Assembly: GCA_900768105.1 (NCBI GenBank)
Contig: CAAGBQ010000049.1
Location: 1-24,337 of the forward strand
DNA from: Oscillospiraceae bacterium
GTDB lineage: Bacteria > Bacillota > Clostridia > Oscillospirales > Ruminococcaceae
Reading direction: 5' to 3'
DNA: 24,337 nt
Of the stretch, positions 1-8,909 are shown one piece after another. Numbering within the stretch: position 1 is the first letter of the stretch; each line of letters opens with the position of its first letter. The notes below the pieces were generated by a model that did no database searches, had not been told where the DNA came from, and saw only the letters and a program-made list of their open reading frames with translations. The position numbers and the translations under genes were made by a program.

Positions 1-132
1 AATAAAGCATTCAAATCCCACAAGCTTAATTCCCAGAGCAAGGATTCCAAACGCAAGCGTAATCTCCGTCATGCAACCTATGCAGACTGCACCAATATGG
101 AGAAGCTCAGAAAGATTATGCCCTACGCCTAA
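1..132 (+). CDS. rpmI: 50S ribosomal protein L35, C-terminal part (5' end outside window)
   Basis: The first 44 codons of frame 1 are open and end in TAA at 130-132. The peptide is very basic (KRKRNLRHAT in the middle) and ends KLRKIMPYA, which matches the C-terminal pattern of bacterial L35. L35 is a small protein of the large ribosomal subunit and is normally encoded in infC-rpmI-rplT. The complete rplT gene 67 bases downstream supports the call. The start codon and any upstream infC or autoregulatory leader lie outside the window, so nothing can be said about its regulation. Confidence 0.93.
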   Translation, partial: NKAFKSHKLNSQSKDSKRKRNLRHATYADCTNMEKLRKIMPYA

Positions 133-199
133 TCGGCTTTCGGCACTCGGTTCTTTCAATCTAACAAAAACAAAGACAAATTACGGAGGTTAAATAACA

Positions 200-553
200 A
201 TGGCTCGTGTTAAAGGCGGGATCATGTCCCATAAAAGAAGAAAAAAGGTTTTAAAGCTTGCTAAAGGCTACTATGGCGCAAGACACAGACTGTTCAGAAC
301 TGCTAAACAGGCAGTTATGAAATCCGGCCGCTATGCATTCATCGGCAGAAAACAGAAAAAGAGAGAGTTCAGAAAGCTTTGGATCACCCGTATTTCCGCA
401 GGCTGCAAAATGAACGGAATGAACTATTCCACTTTCATGAACGGCCTTAAGAAATGCGGTGTAACTCTTAACAGAAAGATGCTCTCCGAAATGGCCATTC
501 AAGATGCAGCCGGCTTTCCCGCTCTTTGCGAACAGGCAAAACAGGCCCTTTAA
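200..553 (+). CDS. rplT: 50S ribosomal protein L20
   Basis: This encodes 117 residues, the normal length for L20, starting MARVKGGIMSHKRRKKVLKL. L20 binds 23S rRNA early in assembly of the large subunit. The basic N-terminal extension, the YYGARHRLFRTAKQAVMKSG segment and the globular C-terminal half (RISAGCKMNGMNYSTFMNGL) are all typical. The start is fixed by ACGGAGGT about 8 bases upstream of the ATG. It follows rpmI and is probably co-transcribed with it. In many Firmicutes L20 represses its own operon through an upstream leader, but that region is not in the window. Confidence 0.98.
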   Translation: MARVKGGIMSHKRRKKVLKLAKGYYGARHRLFRTAKQAVMKSGRYAFIGRKQKKREFRKLWITRISAGCKMNGMNYSTFMNGLKKCGVTLNRKMLSEMAIQDAAGFPALCEQAKQAL

Positions 554-566
554 TTTCGACAAAAAA

Positions 567-591
567 CGCCCGGGTTATTTTAGCTCGGGCG
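567..591 (+). terminator. Possible weak terminator hairpin after rplT
   Basis: CGCCCG at 567-572 can pair with CGGGCG at 586-591 around a loop of about 13 bases. It starts 13 bases after the rplT stop. The bases that follow (AATTGCTTTATAT) are only modestly T-rich, while an A-run precedes the stem, so it is not a textbook intrinsic terminator in the plus direction. Confidence 0.35.
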
Positions 592-614
592 AATTGCTTT
601 ATATAAAGATAAAT

Positions 615-642
615 TTTTAAAGGCGTTTTACCACCTTTAAAA
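615..642. repeat. AT-rich inverted repeat upstream of the rRNA methyltransferase gene
   Basis: TTTTAAAGG (615-623) and CCTTTAAAA (634-642) are perfect 9-base inverted arms around a 10-base spacer. The element lies in the 121-base gap between rplT and the next gene. It could be a weak hairpin or a binding site. I see no T-run or other clue that decides its role. Confidence 0.4.
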
Positions 643-674
643 TTGATTATTTTACAAAATTACGGAGAAATCTT

Positions 675-1460
675 ATGCTTATTACAAGCCGAGAAAACCC
701 TTTTATCAAAGAGGCTGCCGCACTTGTTCGCGATAAAAAAGCCAGAAAAGATTCCGGACTTTTTGTGGCGGAGGGAGCGAGAGCCTGCTTTGAAGCGGTG
801 AAAAGCAATGCCGCGGTGCTTCGGGTTTTTGTTACGGAGGAAGCGGCGCGCCGCTATTCCGAATATGTTGCACCGCTTATTTCCGGCGCCGCGGAGGTGT
901 TTTATATCAGCGACGGCGTTGCGGAAAAAATCGGCGAAACAAAATCTCCGCAAGGGGTTTTTGCGGTTTGCCGCGCTGTTCAAAATCCGCCGGATTTTGA
1001 ACAGGATGGCGTTTTTGTGCTCCTTTCGGAGCTTCAGGATCCGGGTAACATAGGCACCATTTTGCGCACCTGCGAAGCCATGAATGTTCGCGGAGTTCTT
1101 TTATGCTCATGCGCGGATGTTTATTCGCCAAAGGTGCTCCGTTCCACAATGGGCTGTCTTTTTCGGCTTCCGTTCCTTGTGCTTTCAAGCACGGAGGAGG
1201 GCATTGAAATGCTGCGTGAGCACGGAGTTAAAACCTATGCCGCGGCTTTGAGCACAAAGGCGGCGCTTTTGCCGGATGTTCGCTTTGCCGAAAAAAGCTG
1301 CATCGTTATCGGTAACGAGGGCAACGGTCTTTCGGAAAAGACCGTTGCGGACTGCGACGAAACCGTTATGATTCCTATGCCCGGGCGTGCGGAAAGCCTT
1401 AATGCGGCTTCTGCGGCGGCGATTCTTATTTATTCCGCCGCCATCCAAACGGAAATTTAA
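675..1460 (+). CDS. TrmH/SpoU-family RNA 2'-O-ribose methyltransferase (RlmB-like)
   Basis: This 261-residue protein has the three SPOUT motifs of the TrmH family: LQDPGNIGTILRT (about residues 120-132, with the conserved Asn and Arg), VIGNEGNGLS (211-220) and IPMPGRAESLNAASAAAILIY (about 233-253), which form the trefoil-knot SAM site. The N-terminal region (LITSRENPFIKEAAALVRDK ... LFVAEGARACFEA) matches the substrate-binding domain of RlmB/TsnR-type enzymes, which methylate ribose 2'-OH groups in rRNA. ACGGAGA precedes the ATG. A methyltransferase of this kind next to infC-rpmI-rplT is common in Firmicutes. The family is clear. The exact target nucleotide cannot be read from sequence, so no gene symbol is given. 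Confidence 0.9.
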   Translation: MLITSRENPFIKEAAALVRDKKARKDSGLFVAEGARACFEAVKSNAAVLRVFVTEEAARRYSEYVAPLISGAAEVFYISDGVAEKIGETKSPQGVFAVCRAVQNPPDFEQDGVFVLLSELQDPGNIGTILRTCEAMNVRGVLLCSCADVYSPKVLRSTMGCLFRLPFLVLSSTEEGIEMLREHGVKTYAAALSTKAALLPDVRFAEKSCIVIGNEGNGLSEKTVADCDETVMIPMPGRAESLNAASAAAILIYSAAIQTEI

Positions 1461-1479
1461 TTTTTTTCGGGTAAATGAT

Positions 1480-2655
1480 ATGAGTTTGTTACATTGGGTA
1501 TGGTTTGGGCTTGCCGTTCCGGCAGGAAGCCGGCTTTTGGACGCGGTGCTCAAAAGATTTCCGGAGCCGGAGGAGTTTTTTCTTGCCGGAGAAAGCGGGA
1601 TTGCCGAAATTGCGGAAATTTCGCAGGCGGACGCTTTGCGTATTCGCAAAACGAAGCTTTCCGCCGCAGAATCCGCCATGGAAACCGCAGAAAAATTCGG
1701 TGCGGCGGTGCTTTGCCGCACTTCGCCGGAATATCCGCAAAGGCTGCTTGATACAGAGAATGCACCGGCGGTGCTTTATGCAAAGGGCGACCTTTGCTGC
1801 CTTAATCAAATGCCCGCTATTGCCACCGTCGGTACGCGGCACATAAGCGATTACGGCAGGCGCATTTCCGGAATAATTGCCGGAGGGCTTGGCGGCGCCG
1901 GCGCGCTTGTAGTGAGCGGAATGGCACAGGGTGTGGATACCGCCTGCCATGAAGCATGCCTTGCCGCAGGCGGCAAGACCGTTGCCGTGCAGGGCTGCGG
2001 AATCTGCAATACCTTTCCGGCGGAAAACGAGGAGCTTAAAGAGCAAATTATCGAAAACGGTGCGGTGATAAGCGAATTTGCGCCGGACGCCGAACCGCAA
2101 TCCAGCTTTTTCCCCATCCGCAACCGCATTGTTTCCGGCATGAGCCTCGGCGTTTGCGTAATTGAAGCGGCGGCGCGCAGCGGAACCTCTATTACGGCGC
2201 GCATTGCCGCGGAGCAGGGGCGCGATGTTTTTGCGGTTCCGGCGGATGTACTTCGCCCAACCTCGCGGGGCACCCTTCGGCTTTTGCGCAGCGGCGCAAT
2301 TCCGGTGGCAAGCGCGGCGGATATTCTTTCGGAATACGAAAAGGATTATCCCAAAGCTTTTTCCGCCGCAAAAAAAGAGATTCCCGTACAAAGCCGCGCG
2401 CAAAAAAGCCCCGCGCGCTCCGTCCCGGAGCACAGCCCGCGGCAAAGTGAGCTTCGCATAAAGCGGCCCGCGCCGGAGGGAATTTCTTCGGAAGCGGCGG
2501 CGGTTTATTCCGTGCTCGACTTTGAACCGAAATCCGCAGACGAAATTTCCGACCTTGCAAAGCTTTCCTCCGGTGCGGTTTCCGCCGCGCTTACGGAGCT
2601 TGAAATTTTCGGGGCCGTTGTGCCGGTTGCCGGCAGAAGATTTAAGGTGGAATGA
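1480..2655 (+). CDS. dprA: DNA-processing protein DprA (Smf)
   Basis: DprA binds incoming single-stranded DNA and loads RecA during natural transformation. It is also widespread in bacteria not known to be competent. The 391-residue protein has the Rossmann-like core: VGTR (117-120), SGMAQGVD (146-153), GCG (172-174), FPIRNRIVSG (211-220) and EAAARSGTSITA (229-240). A Pro/Ser/Ala-rich linker (about 290-335) leads to a C-terminal winged-helix-like domain (about 335-391). The frame is open from 1387, but that part overlaps the preceding gene. The ATG at 1480 gives MSLLHWVWFGL, a typical DprA start. Its ribosome binding site is weak, so translation may be coupled to the upstream gene, which ends 19 bases before. 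The TopA gene following DprA is a frequent Firmicute arrangement. Confidence 0.94.
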   Translation: MSLLHWVWFGLAVPAGSRLLDAVLKRFPEPEEFFLAGESGIAEIAEISQADALRIRKTKLSAAESAMETAEKFGAAVLCRTSPEYPQRLLDTENAPAVLYAKGDLCCLNQMPAIATVGTRHISDYGRRISGIIAGGLGGAGALVVSGMAQGVDTACHEACLAAGGKTVAVQGCGICNTFPAENEELKEQIIENGAVISEFAPDAEPQSSFFPIRNRIVSGMSLGVCVIEAAARSGTSITARIAAEQGRDVFAVPADVLRPTSRGTLRLLRSGAIPVASAADILSEYEKDYPKAFSAAKKEIPVQSRAQKSPARSVPEHSPRQSELRIKRPAPEGISSEAAAVYSVLDFEPKSADEISDLAKLSSGAVSAALTELEIFGAVVPVAGRRFKVE

Positions 2656-2660
2656 CGGCT

Positions 2661-2689
2661 TTGCGCCGCAAAACATTACAGCATATTTT
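2661..2689 (+). promoter_or_regulatory. Possible sigma-A type promoter for topA
   Basis: TTGCGC (2661-2666) and TATTTT (2684-2689) are separated by exactly 17 bases in the 62-base gap before topA. The match to TTGACA/TATAAT is only partial, so this is a weak prediction. Confidence 0.33.
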
Positions 2690-2717
2690 CAGTTAATATA
2701 AATTTAGGGGGTTTATT

Positions 2718-4844
2718 ATGGCACAGGAAACCAAAAGCACAAAAAGCTCCGCAAAAGCAGGCGCAAAAAACCTTGTTATTGTGGAGTCCCCTGCCAAAGC
2801 AAAAACTATTGAAAAATACCTTGGACCGGATTATGAAGTAGCTGCCTCCATGGGTCATGTACGCGACCTTCCGAAAACGACTCTCGGAATTGATACCGCT
2901 CATGGCTTTACTCCGCAGTATATTCTTATTTCCGGCAAGGAAAACCTTGTGCGCAGCCTTAAAAAGGAAGCTGCCGCAGCAAAAAATGTATATCTTGCAA
3001 CGGACCCTGACCGCGAGGGCGAAGCAATTTCCTGGCATCTGGCGCGGCTTCTCGGAATTCCGATGGACGAGCCGAACAGGGTTACTTTTAACGAAATTAC
3101 GCGCTACGGTGTGGAACAGGGCATGGCCGCGCCCCGCTGCATCGACCTCGATTTGGTGAATGCCCAGCAGGGCCGCCGTGTGCTTGACCGTATTGTGGGA
3201 TATAAATTAAGCCCCTTCCTTTGGAAGAACATCCGCGGCGGAAGCTCCCTTTCCGCAGGGCGGGTGCAATCCGTTGCGGTAAGCCTTATTGTGGACCGCG
3301 AACGCGAGATTCAGAATTTTGTTCCGGAGGAATACTGGAGCATTGACGCAAAGCTTTGCGAAAAGGGCGAAACCTCCGCCTTTGCGGCAAAGCTGCAAAC
3401 AAAAAATAACGAAAAATTTGATATTCATAATGAGCAGGAAGCAAGCTCCGTGCTTGCGGAGCTGAAAAGCGTTCCTTTTACCGTTTCCGGAGTAAAAAAG
3501 AGCATCCGCAAAAAGCAGCCTGCTCCGCCGTTTATCACCTCCACCCTTCAGCAGGAAGCTTCCATAAAGCTTGGGTTCCAATCCCGCCGCACCATGCGCA
3601 TTGCGCAGGAGCTTTATGAAGGCGTGGATATTCCCGGTATGGGCGCGGTCGGTCTTATCACTTATATGAGAACCGACTCGCTCCGTGTTTCTGCGGAAGC
3701 AAGAGCCGCCGCAGCGGAATATATCGAGCAGGTTTACGGAAAGGAGTATCTGCCCTCCTCCGCAAAGCTTTATAAGGCAAAGGGCAATGTTCAGGATGCA
3801 CACGAGGCAATTCGCCCCACAATGCCGAACCTTGCCCCCGCAAAGCTGAAGGATTGCCTTTCCTCCGACCAATATAAGCTTTATAAGCTTGTTTGGGACA
3901 GATTTATTGCAAGCCAGATGGCGCCGGCTCTTTATGATACGGTTTCCATTGACATTGCCGCGGGCGACTATGGTTTTAAGGCTTCCGGATTTACCGTTCG
4001 GTTTGACGGATTCACAGTTCTTTACCCCTATGGCGACGAAGAAAAATCCTCGATTCCGAAGCACGCCGCCGAAGGCGACATTCTTAAAGTAAAAGAGCTT
4101 AAACCCAACCAGCATTTTACCGCTCCGCCAAACCGCTTTACCGAAGCTTCGCTTATCAAGGCGCTGGAGGAAAACGGAATAGGCCGTCCAAGCACCTATT
4201 CCCCTATCATTACAACCATTCTTTCACACAATTATGTGGAGAGAGAGGGCAAGGCCCTTAAACCTACCAGTCTCGGCACCGTTATAACCGACCTTATCCG
4301 CGAGCATTTTCCTAACATTATTGATGTGGGCTTTACCGCAAAGATGGAAAAGGACCTTGATAAGGTGGAGGCCGGCAAAACCGATTGGGTCAATATGATG
4401 AAGAAATTTTACGACGATTTTTCCAAGGAGCTTGAGGTTGCCCAACAAAACCAGGGCAATGAGAAAATAAAGGTTCCGGAGGAGGAAACCGATGTAATAT
4501 GCGAAAAATGCGGCCGCAAAATGGTTATTAAAAACGGGCGCTACGGAAAGTTTCTTGCCTGCCCGGGCTATCCGGACTGCAAAAATACAAAGCACATTGT
4601 TGTGGAAACCGCCGGCGAATGCCCTCTTTGCGGAGGAAAAATCCTTGCGAAGAAATCCAAAACCGGAAAGTCATATTATGGCTGCGAACACAACCCAACC
4701 TGCCGCTTTATGACATGGGACACACCCATTGCGGAAAAATGCCCCGTTTGCGGAAAAAGCCTTTTGCAGAAAAAAGGCCGCGGAGCAAAAATTTATTGCT
4801 CCAATCCGGACTGCACCTATGAAAGAGCCGTGGAGAAAAAATAA
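2718..4844 (+). CDS. topA: DNA topoisomerase I (type IA)
   Basis: Topoisomerase I relaxes negative supercoils by transient single-strand cleavage. The 708-residue protein shows the Toprim domain, with IVESPAKAKTIEKYLG near residues 21-36 and DPDREGEAISWHL near 96-108, both holding metal-binding acidic residues. The catalytic tyrosine is Tyr316 in TYMRTDSLRVS. Three C-terminal zinc ribbons, each with four cysteines, lie at about 595-621, 635-662 and 675-699. A short Ser/Lys/Ala-rich extension of about 17 residues precedes the Toprim fold. AGGGGGT 5 bases before the ATG fixes the start. The stop codon overlaps the trmFO start as TAATG, so the two are translationally coupled. Length and domain order are normal for a Firmicute TopA. 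Confidence 0.98.
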   Translation: MAQETKSTKSSAKAGAKNLVIVESPAKAKTIEKYLGPDYEVAASMGHVRDLPKTTLGIDTAHGFTPQYILISGKENLVRSLKKEAAAAKNVYLATDPDREGEAISWHLARLLGIPMDEPNRVTFNEITRYGVEQGMAAPRCIDLDLVNAQQGRRVLDRIVGYKLSPFLWKNIRGGSSLSAGRVQSVAVSLIVDREREIQNFVPEEYWSIDAKLCEKGETSAFAAKLQTKNNEKFDIHNEQEASSVLAELKSVPFTVSGVKKSIRKKQPAPPFITSTLQQEASIKLGFQSRRTMRIAQELYEGVDIPGMGAVGLITYMRTDSLRVSAEARAAAAEYIEQVYGKEYLPSSAKLYKAKGNVQDAHEAIRPTMPNLAPAKLKDCLSSDQYKLYKLVWDRFIASQMAPALYDTVSIDIAAGDYGFKASGFTVRFDGFTVLYPYGDEEKSSIPKHAAEGDILKVKELKPNQHFTAPPNRFTEASLIKALEENGIGRPSTYSPIITTILSHNYVEREGKALKPTSLGTVITDLIREHFPNIIDVGFTAKMEKDLDKVEAGKTDWVNMMKKFYDDFSKELEVAQQNQGNEKIKVPEEETDVICEKCGRKMVIKNGRYGKFLACPGYPDCKNTKHIVVETAGECPLCGGKILAKKSKTGKSYYGCEHNPTCRFMTWDTPIAEKCPVCGKSLLQKKGRGAKIYCSNPDCTYERAVEKK

Positions 4845-6142
4845 TGACGAAAATTACCGTTATAGGCGCGGGGCTTGCCGGATGTGAGGCCGCGCACAAG
4901 CTTTCTTCCCTTGGATTTTCCGTTCGCCTTTGCGAAATGAAGCCCGAAAAACACACTCCGGCACAAAAAAGCGACGGCTTTGCCGAGCTTGTGTGCTCAA
5001 ATTCGCTTAAAGCAATGCGGCTTGAATCCGCCGCAGGTTTGCTTAAAGAAGAAATGCGCCGCCTTGGTTCTATTACCATGGAGGCGGCGGAAAAAACCGC
5101 AGTCGCCGCAGGCGGCGCCCTTGCGGTTGACCGCAGTCTTTTTTCCGAATATATCACTGAAAAAATAAAATCCGACCCGAACATAGAAATTGTCACCGGC
5201 GAGGTTACAAAGCTTCCGGAGGACGGAATTGTGATAGCTGCAACGGGTCCGCTTACCTCCGATGCGCTTGCGGAAAGCCTGCGAAGCAGGTTTGGAGGCA
5301 CCCTTTCCTTCTTCGATGCGGTCGCACCAATAGTCACGGCGGATTCCATTGATATGGACAAGGTGTTTTTGGGCGCGCGGTATGACCGCGGCGAAGCGGA
5401 CTATATCAACTGCCCCATGGAGCGGGATGAATACGACGCATTTTACGACGCCCTTGTTTCTGCGGAGCGCGCGCCGCTTCACGATTTTGACATTGCGGAC
5501 CCGAAGGTTTATGAGGGCTGTATGCCGGTGGAAATTATGGCGGGGCGCGGGCGCGATACTCTCCGTTACGGACCGCTGCGTCCGGTGGGTCTTACCGACC
5601 CGCACACCGGCCGCCGCCCCTGGGCGAATATTCAGCTCCGAAAGGAAAACGCCGCAGGAACCATGTATAACCTTGTCGGGTTCCAAACAAACCTGAAATT
5701 CGGCGAGCAAAAACGGGTTTTTTCCATGATTCCGGGTCTTGAAAATGCGGAATTTGTGCGGTACGGAGTTATGCACAGGGATACCTTTATGGATTCGCCG
5801 CGCCTGCTTTCAAAGGCTCTTTCTCTTAAAATGGAGCCGCGGCTTTTCTTCGCCGGACAGTTTACCGGGGTCGAAGGCTATACCGAATCCGCCGCCACGG
5901 GAATTTTGGCGGCAATTAACGCCGCGCACTTTGCAAAAGGTGAAGAACCGCTGGTTCTTCCGCCGGAAACAATGCTCGGCGCGCTTATAAATTACATTAC
6001 GGACGAAAGCGTCGGCAATTTTCAGCCAATGGGCGCAAATATGGGAATTTTGCCTCCGCTTGAAAAGAAGATACGCCACAAGGACGAGCGCTATGCGGCG
6101 CTTGCCGAAAGAGCCATTGCCGGTTTGGAGGCTGTTTTATGA
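4844..6142 (+). CDS. trmFO: Methylenetetrahydrofolate-tRNA (uracil-5-)-methyltransferase TrmFO
   Basis: TrmFO uses methylene-THF and FAD/NAD(P)H to make ribothymidine at position 54 of the T-loop in tRNA. The 432-residue protein begins with an FAD-binding Rossmann motif (VIGAGLAGCEAAHKL; GAGLAG at 8-13). It continues with family signatures LCEMKPEKHTPAQKS, ELVCSNSLKAMRLE and GGALAVDRSLFSEYI, and has the C-terminal FTGVEGYTESAATG flavin motif. Length matches the family. Its ATG overlaps the topA stop by one base and its own stop overlaps plsX by four (ATGA), so it is an internal operon gene. The topA-trmFO order is common in Firmicutes. Confidence 0.97.
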   Translation: MTKITVIGAGLAGCEAAHKLSSLGFSVRLCEMKPEKHTPAQKSDGFAELVCSNSLKAMRLESAAGLLKEEMRRLGSITMEAAEKTAVAAGGALAVDRSLFSEYITEKIKSDPNIEIVTGEVTKLPEDGIVIAATGPLTSDALAESLRSRFGGTLSFFDAVAPIVTADSIDMDKVFLGARYDRGEADYINCPMERDEYDAFYDALVSAERAPLHDFDIADPKVYEGCMPVEIMAGRGRDTLRYGPLRPVGLTDPHTGRRPWANIQLRKENAAGTMYNLVGFQTNLKFGEQKRVFSMIPGLENAEFVRYGVMHRDTFMDSPRLLSKALSLKMEPRLFFAGQFTGVEGYTESAATGILAAINAAHFAKGEEPLVLPPETMLGALINYITDESVGNFQPMGANMGILPPLEKKIRHKDERYAALAERAIAGLEAVL

Positions 6143-7131
6143 AAGTTATAATTGATATGTACGGCGGCGACAATGCGCCGAAGGCTCCGCTTCTCGGCGC
6201 GGCTATGGCCGCAAAGGAGCTTGGCGTGGAAATCGTTGCCGTTGGCAACGAAGTCGAAATGCGCAAAATCTGCGAGGAAAACGGCATTGATGGGTTTGAA
6301 TTTATTGACGCGCCCCTTGTTATGCCGGTTTGCGCAGAACCTACGGAGGTTATGAAAAGCTATAAGGAAAGCTCCCTTGCCGTCGGCTTGCGCGCCCTTG
6401 CGGAGGGGCGCGGCGACGCCTATGTGGGCGCCGGAAGCACCGGCGCAATTGTCGTGGGCGCAACCCTTATTGTAAAGCGCATAAAAGGAATCAAGCGCGC
6501 GGCGCTTGCTTCCGTAATTCCGGGGCTTGATAAAAGCTATATGCTTCTTGACCTTGGCGCAAATGTGGAATGCAGGCCGGAAATGCTCTGCCAGTTCGGT
6601 TCCATGGGCAGCATTTATATGAACAAGGTAGAAGGCATACCTAATCCGGAGGTTGGGCTTATTAACATAGGCGCGGAAGAAAGCAAGGGCGGCGAGCTGC
6701 AAAAGGAAGCCTACCGGCTTATGAAGAACGCCGGTTTTAACTTCATCGGCAACATAGAGCCGCGGGATTTGCCCCGCGGGGTTTGCGATGTTGCGGTTGC
6801 GGACGGCTGGACGGGCAATGTGGTGCTCAAGCTTACCGAAGGCTTGAGCAGCGCCTTCGGCAAAAAGCTTAAAGGCATTATGCTGCGCAATACGCTTACA
6901 AAGCTCGGCGCACTTACCATGAAAAGCGGCGTGGCGGAATTTAAAAAGAGCATGGATTATACCGAACGCGGCGGCGCGCCGCTGCTCGGCATTGCAAAGC
7001 CGGTTATAAAAGCCCACGGAAGCAGCAACCCAAAAGCGTTTATGAACGCAATCCGTCAGGCAAAAACCTTTTATGAGCAGGATGTAATCGGTACAATTTC
7101 TGCGGCGGTAGCCGCACAAAAGGAGGAATGA
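6139..7131 (+). CDS. plsX: Phosphate acyltransferase PlsX
   Basis: PlsX converts acyl-ACP and phosphate into acyl-phosphate, the donor for PlsY in phospholipid synthesis, and acts at the membrane surface. The 330-residue protein starts with IDMYGGDNAPKAPLLGA, the family's N-terminal signature. It contains GAGSTGAIVVGATLIV, LLDLGANVECRPEMLCQFG, GLINIGAEESKGGELQKEAY and VADGWTGNVVLKLTEG, all hallmarks of PlsX. The start overlaps the trmFO stop by four bases. In many Firmicutes acpP lies between plsX and rnc. Here rnc follows after only three bases, so the acyl carrier protein gene must be elsewhere. Confidence 0.97.
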   Translation: MKVIIDMYGGDNAPKAPLLGAAMAAKELGVEIVAVGNEVEMRKICEENGIDGFEFIDAPLVMPVCAEPTEVMKSYKESSLAVGLRALAEGRGDAYVGAGSTGAIVVGATLIVKRIKGIKRAALASVIPGLDKSYMLLDLGANVECRPEMLCQFGSMGSIYMNKVEGIPNPEVGLINIGAEESKGGELQKEAYRLMKNAGFNFIGNIEPRDLPRGVCDVAVADGWTGNVVLKLTEGLSSAFGKKLKGIMLRNTLTKLGALTMKSGVAEFKKSMDYTERGGAPLLGIAKPVIKAHGSSNPKAFMNAIRQAKTFYEQDVIGTISAAVAAQKEE

Positions 7132-7134
7132 GCC

Positions 7135-7836
7135 ATGAGCAACGCAAACAGCTTTCATAACCTTAAAGAGCTCGAAAAAAGGCTCGGCTATACCTTTAAA
7201 AACATGCACTTTCTTGAAGTGGGCATAACCCACTCTTCCTTTGCCAACGAAGCAAGGGGGCATATTGAATATAACGAGCGGCAGGAGTTCCTTGGAGATG
7301 CGGTTTTGAGCATCATAGTTTCCGACTACATTTTTGAAAACTATACCGAGCTTCCCGAAGGCGAGCTTACAAAGCTGCGGGCTTCTCTTGTTTGCGAAAA
7401 GTCCCTTTGTGAATTTTCCACGGAGCTTCATATTGGTGAATTTTTGCGCCTTGGCCACGGCGAGGAGATTATGGGCGGCCGCGAAAGACCCTCGATTTTG
7501 GCGGACGCCTTTGAGGCGGTGCTCGCCGCGATATATCTTGACGGCGGAATAGAACCTGCCACGGAGTTCGTGCTCAAATTTGTAAAAAGAGCGCTTGCCC
7601 ATGTGGAAAATGTTCCTTTTAAGGATTACAAAACTCTTTTGCAGGAGATAATCCAGAAAAATCCCGAAGAAAGATTGAGCTACTCCCTTGTGGGAGAATC
7701 CGGCCCCGACCACGACAAGCGCTTTGAGGTAAATGTGATGCTCAACAGCAACATTATCGGCCACGGAATCGGAAAAAGCAAAAAATCCGCGGAACAGCTT
7801 GCCGCAAAAGAAGCGCTGGAGCTGATGGGCGAATGA
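7135..7836 (+). CDS. rnc: Ribonuclease III
   Basis: RNase III cleaves double-stranded RNA, including the stems that release pre-16S and pre-23S rRNA. The 233-residue protein has the catalytic signature NERQEFLGDAVLS (about 47-59) and the second acidic cluster ILADAFEAVLAAIYLDGG (about 120-137), which supply the metal-binding residues. A C-terminal double-stranded RNA-binding domain runs from about 163 to the end and includes KSKKSAEQLAAKEALELM. AGGAGG overlapping the end of plsX gives a good ribosome binding site. The stop overlaps the next start as ATGA. Nothing is missing from the active site. Confidence 0.97.
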   Translation: MSNANSFHNLKELEKRLGYTFKNMHFLEVGITHSSFANEARGHIEYNERQEFLGDAVLSIIVSDYIFENYTELPEGELTKLRASLVCEKSLCEFSTELHIGEFLRLGHGEEIMGGRERPSILADAFEAVLAAIYLDGGIEPATEFVLKFVKRALAHVENVPFKDYKTLLQEIIQKNPEERLSYSLVGESGPDHDKRFEVNVMLNSNIIGHGIGKSKKSAEQLAAKEALELMGE

Positions 7837-8837
7837 AGCACGCGAACATTGCTTTTTTTGTTCCGATGGTCGGCTGCCCGCACAGGTGCTCGTTTTGCGA
7901 CCAAAATTCCATAACCGGAGAATCCGGCGTGCCGACGCCGGAGGAGGTTGACAAAACCCTGAAAAAAGCCGCAAAGGAGCTTCATGGCTTCGGTCAAAAA
8001 ACGGAAATCGCCTTTTTTGGCGGAAGCTTTACCATGGTTCCGGAGGAGCTTATGCGCAGCCTTTTGGAACCTGCGGCAAAATGGGTGCGGCGGGGAGCCT
8101 TTTCCGGCATAAGGTTGAGCACGCGGCCGGACGCCATTGACGAACACATAATTTCCGTGCTCAAGGAATACGGCGTAACCTCCGTGGAGCTTGGCGCACA
8201 GAGCAGCGACGACGGCGTTTTGGCAAAAAATCTGCGCGGCCATACCTTTGCGGATACAAAGCGTGCCTCTGCGCTTATTAAAGAAGCGGGGTTTTCCCTT
8301 GGCCTGCAAATGATGACGGGTATGCCCGGCAGCAGCAGAGATAAGGATATTATGACTGCGGCGCAATTCGCCGCCCTTAAACCGAAAACCATGCGCATTT
8401 ATCCGGCGCTGGTGCTCAAAAATACGCTTATGGCAAAATGGTACGAGCACGGCGAATATACTCCGCAAACGGTGGAGGAAGCCGCGGACCTTTGCGCAGA
8501 GCTTCTTGACATATTCGACCTTTACGGAATAAATGTAATTCGTCTTGGGCTGCACGCAGAGCGTTCCCTTGAAGAAAGCCTTATTGCGGGGCCATATCAC
8601 CCCGCCCTGCGCGAAATTGCGGAAAGCCTGCGCTTTCGCAAAAAAATTGCGCCGATGCTCACGCGGCTTCCGAAAGGAAGGTATGTGCTTTCCGTTGCAA
8701 AAAGCGATGTTTCCAAATGCACCGGACAAAAGCGGAGCAATATTGAATATTGGCGTTCCCTTGGGTACGAAATGCGCATAATGGAAGATTCTTCCCTTTC
8801 CTCCGGCGATTTTTGCGTTAATATGGAGATGGAATAA
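7833..8837 (+). CDS. Elp3-like radical SAM protein
   Basis: The 334-residue protein has the [4Fe-4S] radical SAM motif as CPHRCSFC (Cys15, Cys19, Cys22), then FFGGSFTMVP, RLSTRPDAID, VELGAQSSDDGVL and LQMMTGMPGSS. These are typical of the Elp3/HemN-like radical SAM fold. The acetyltransferase domain of true Elp3 is absent: the C-terminal third resembles only the family tail. Genes of this kind sit between rnc and smc in many Clostridia. A role in RNA or tRNA modification is a reasonable inference but not shown. The start overlaps the rnc stop by four bases, so it is in the same operon. The next ORF, smc, begins after 86 bases. Confidence 0.87.
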   Translation: MKHANIAFFVPMVGCPHRCSFCDQNSITGESGVPTPEEVDKTLKKAAKELHGFGQKTEIAFFGGSFTMVPEELMRSLLEPAAKWVRRGAFSGIRLSTRPDAIDEHIISVLKEYGVTSVELGAQSSDDGVLAKNLRGHTFADTKRASALIKEAGFSLGLQMMTGMPGSSRDKDIMTAAQFAALKPKTMRIYPALVLKNTLMAKWYEHGEYTPQTVEEAADLCAELLDIFDLYGINVIRLGLHAERSLEESLIAGPYHPALREIAESLRFRKKIAPMLTRLPKGRYVLSVAKSDVSKCTGQKRSNIEYWRSLGYEMRIMEDSSLSSGDFCVNMEME

Positions 8838-8909
8838 GCGAGCGTTTTTTGAACTTTCCACGCTTGCTTTGCGGAAAAAGCCATTACATACCTTTTTTAA
8901 ACTACAACC

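Noticed and set aside
3207..4115. 302-codon open frame on the minus strand opposite topA
   Set aside because: Antisense shadow of a complete topoisomerase gene, with no family resemblance.
6091..7974. 627-codon open frame on the minus strand opposite plsX and rnc
   Set aside because: It is antisense to two clear genes, is rich in Phe/Ala/His/Arg from complementary codons and has no recognisable domain or ribosome binding site.
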